From assembly GCA_021798395.1 (NCBI GenBank), contig JAJZHS010000023.1:1-14812 (forward strand): a stretch of DNA of 14,812 nucleotides, given 5' to 3'. The position numbers and the translations under genes were made by a program. This DNA comes from Pseudomonadota bacterium (GTDB taxonomy: Bacteria > Pseudomonadota > Gammaproteobacteria > Burkholderiales > Burkholderiaceae_C). This document shows positions 13,431-14,812 of the stretch, piece by piece; positions within the stretch are counted from its first letter, which is position 1, and every line of letters starts with the position of its first letter. The notes beneath the pieces were generated by a model. That model searched no databases and was not told where the DNA came from. It saw only the letters and a program-made list of their open reading frames with translations.

Positions 13431-14480
13431 TCAGGGCAGCAGCGCAGGCGCCTCCAGCCCGGTCGTCTCCGGCAGGCCGAACATCAGGTTCATGTTCTGC
13501 ACCGCCTGGCCCGCGGCGCCCTTGGTCAGGTTGTCCTGCACGACCAGGATCATCGCGGTATCGGGCAGCGGCCTGTGCACCGCGACGCGCAACAGGTTGG
13601 CGCCGCGCACGCTGCGCGTATCTGGCGCACTTCCCGGCGGCAGCACGTCGACGCAGGGCTCGTCGCGGTAGCTGTCGGCGTACAGCGCCTGCAGGTCCAG
13701 CGTCTGCGCCTGCGGCGACAACCGCGCGTACAACGTGCTGTGCATGCCTCGGATCATCGGCGCCAGGTGCGGGGTGAACACGCAGCGCAGCGACTGGTCG
13801 CCGCTGATCCGGCGCAGTTCCTGTTCGATCTCGGGTCCGTGGCGATGTCCCGCGACTCCGTAGGCCTTGAAATTGTCGGCCGCTTCCGAGAACAGGGTGC
13901 CGATCTCGGCCTTGCGCCCGGCGCCCGAGACGCCCGACGCGCAACTGGCGATCAGGTGCCCGGTGTCGACCGCCGCGGGCTGGCGCAGCAGCGGCGCCAG
14001 GCCGATCTGCACCGTGGTCGGATAGCAACCCGGATTGGCGACGATGCGCGCGTCGCGAATCGCATCGCGGTTGAGTTCGGGAAGTCCGTAAGCGGCCTCG
14101 CGCAACAGATCGGGGCAGGCGTGCGGCATGCCGTACCAGCGCTCGAACGTTGCCGTGTCGCGCAAGCGGAAATCGGCCGCCAGGTCGACGATGCGCACCC
14201 CGGAGTCGAGCAGCGACCGCGCCTGCTGCATCGCCACGCCGTGCGGGGTGGCGAAGAACACCACGTCGCAGTCGTGCAGCGGAGCGTCGTCGGGAGCCGC
14301 GAAGCGCAGCTCGGTGTGGCCGCGCAGGCTCGGGAACATGTCGGCGACCGCGCTGCCCGCTTCCTTGCGCGACGTGATCGCGCGCAGCTTGGCGTGCGGA
14401 TGGCGCACCAGCAGCCGCAGCAGCTCAACTCCGGTATAGCCGGTTCCGCCGACGATGCCGATGTTCAGTGCGCGCTGCAT
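13431..14480 (-). CDS. argC: N-acetyl-gamma-glutamyl-phosphate reductase (ArgC)
   Basis: Third step of arginine synthesis: NADPH-dependent reduction of N-acetylglutamyl phosphate to the semialdehyde, in the cytosol. The 349 residues are of the usual (type 1) length. Motifs: the dinucleotide-binding GIVGGTGYTGVELLRLL (8-24), FFATPHGVA (75-83), VDLAADFRL (98-106), YGLPELNR (131-138), the active-site NPGCYPTT (149-156, Cys152), SGVSGAGRK (182-190) and the catalytic-His region GHRHGPEIEQEL (211-222, His214). The C-terminal DNLTKGAAGQAVQNMNLMFG (316-335) is highly characteristic. The start at 14480 follows AGGAG (14491-14495) by 10 bases; longer in-frame readings run into the rpsI terminator and are rejected. 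It stands downstream of rpsI but is separated by that terminator, so it needs its own promoter. No ArgR box was recognised. Confidence 0.97.
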   Translation of the reverse strand: MQRALNIGIVGGTGYTGVELLRLLVRHPHAKLRAITSRKEAGSAVADMFPSLRGHTELRFAAPDDAPLHDCDVVFFATPHGVAMQQARSLLDSGVRIVDLAADFRLRDTATFERWYGMPHACPDLLREAAYGLPELNRDAIRDARIVANPGCYPTTVQIGLAPLLRQPAAVDTGHLIASCASGVSGAGRKAEIGTLFSEAADNFKAYGVAGHRHGPEIEQELRRISGDQSLRCVFTPHLAPMIRGMHSTLYARLSPQAQTLDLQALYADSYRDEPCVDVLPPGSAPDTRSVRGANLLRVAVHRPLPDTAMILVVQDNLTKGAAGQAVQNMNLMFGLPETTGLEAPALLP

Positions 14481-14511
14481 GATGCGATGGCTCCTGGTTG
14501 CTGGGGCGTCC

Positions 14512-14539
14512 ATGGTAGCGCCGCACACAACAATGTCCC
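14512..14539 (-). promoter_or_regulatory. Possible argC promoter
   Basis: Reading towards argC, GGGACA (14539-14534, 4 of 6 to TTGACA) is followed after 16 bp by TACCAT (14517-14512, 4 of 6 to TATAAT), with a start near 14505. It lies between the rpsI terminator and the argC ribosome site, where a promoter is expected. Pattern match only. Confidence 0.3.
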
Positions 14540-14583
14540 GGCGGCGAGCGCTGTGCGCCAGAGACATCATGGCGGCAACCCGT

Positions 14584-14611
14584 AAAAAAGCCCGTCGCGA
14601 GGACGGGCTTT
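14584..14611 (-). terminator. Rho-independent terminator of rpsI
   Basis: AAAGCCCGTC (14587-14596) pairs with GACGGGCTTT (14602-14611) in a 10-bp stem with a 5-nt loop. On the - strand the stem ends in a run of six T (complement of 14584-14589), which directs it to rpsI, whose stop lies 17 bp upstream. On the + strand the T-run is only three, so it works mainly leftwards. It separates ribosomal-protein transcription from argC. Confidence 0.9.
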
Positions 14612-14628
14612 CCCGGGCTCGGGCGCGA

Positions 14629-14812
14629 TCAGCGCTTCGAGAACTGCTTGCGGCGACGTGCGCCGTGCAGACCGACCTTCTTGCGCTCGACTTCACGCGC
14701 GTCGCGCGTGACGAAGCCGGCGCCCGACAGCGTCGGCTTCAGGCTGGCGTCGTAGTCGATCAGCGCGCGGGTGATGCCGTGGCGCACCGCGCCGGCCTGG
14801 CCCGATTCGCCG
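14629..14812 (-). CDS. rpsI: 30S ribosomal protein S9 (RpsI), C-terminal part only
   Basis: Only the last 60 residues are in the window; the gene runs off the right edge. They match the C-terminal half of S9: GESGQAGAVRHGITRALIDY, then FVTRDAREVERKKVGLHGARRRKQFSKR, ending in the invariant SKR tail that reaches the tRNA in the ribosomal P site. The stop is at 14631-14629, and a strong terminator follows 17 bp on. In most bacteria rplM precedes rpsI; it would lie outside the window. Identification is certain. Confidence 0.97.
   Translation of the reverse strand, partial: GESGQAGAVRHGITRALIDYDASLKPTLSGAGFVTRDAREVERKKVGLHGARRRKQFSKR

Noticed and set aside
13431..14696. Longer ArgC reading starting at 14696
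   Set aside because: The extension crosses the rpsI terminator and part of rpsI; ArgC homology starts at 14480 behind a good ribosome site.

Overview
The window is a GC-rich stretch of bacterial core chromosome. The protein families and gene order point to a betaproteobacterium, most likely Burkholderiales: a DUF1840 protein, a bioA-bioD-bioF cluster, and the run tyrS / M23 peptidase / anmK / erpA / argC / rpsI. The lineage is inferred from remembered family distributions and synteny, not from a search. I see no transposase, integrase, phage gene, tRNA, rRNA or CRISPR array. Twelve protein genes are recognisable; cydB and rpsI are cut by the window ends.

Left part (1-4320). The cydA-cydB operon for a bd-type quinol oxidase runs leftwards. 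Its upstream region holds an FNR/ANR-like box whose spacing to a -10 element fits an anaerobically activated class II promoter, with a perfect 14-bp palindrome beside it. Rightwards from the same intergenic region runs a two-gene unit: a DUF1840 protein and an MHS-type major facilitator transporter carrying an unusual extra domain of about 115 residues, predicted to be periplasmic.

Middle (4357-8875). A tightly packed biotin operon, bioA-bioD-bioF, runs leftwards with overlapping genes and converges on the transporter gene; bioB is not in the window. Divergent from bioA is an M20D amidohydrolase, which ends 5 bp from the end of the convergent tyrS.

Right part (8881-14812). tyrS is divergent from a membrane-anchored M23/LytM-fold protein, followed 22 bp later by anmK, so a murein hydrolase-like protein sits next to an enzyme of murein recycling. 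The M23 domain has Tyr where the last zinc-binding His is expected, so its activity is uncertain. Convergent to anmK lie erpA (Fe-S carrier) and argC (arginine synthesis), followed by the 3' end of rpsI with a clear Rho-independent terminator.

Most of the window is ordinary housekeeping sequence. I found no convincing wholly new system. The points most worth a second look are the transporter insert, the altered M23 metal site, the cydA control region, and a tandem octamer repeat in the leader of the M23 gene. Promoter and operator calls are pattern matches by eye and are tentative.
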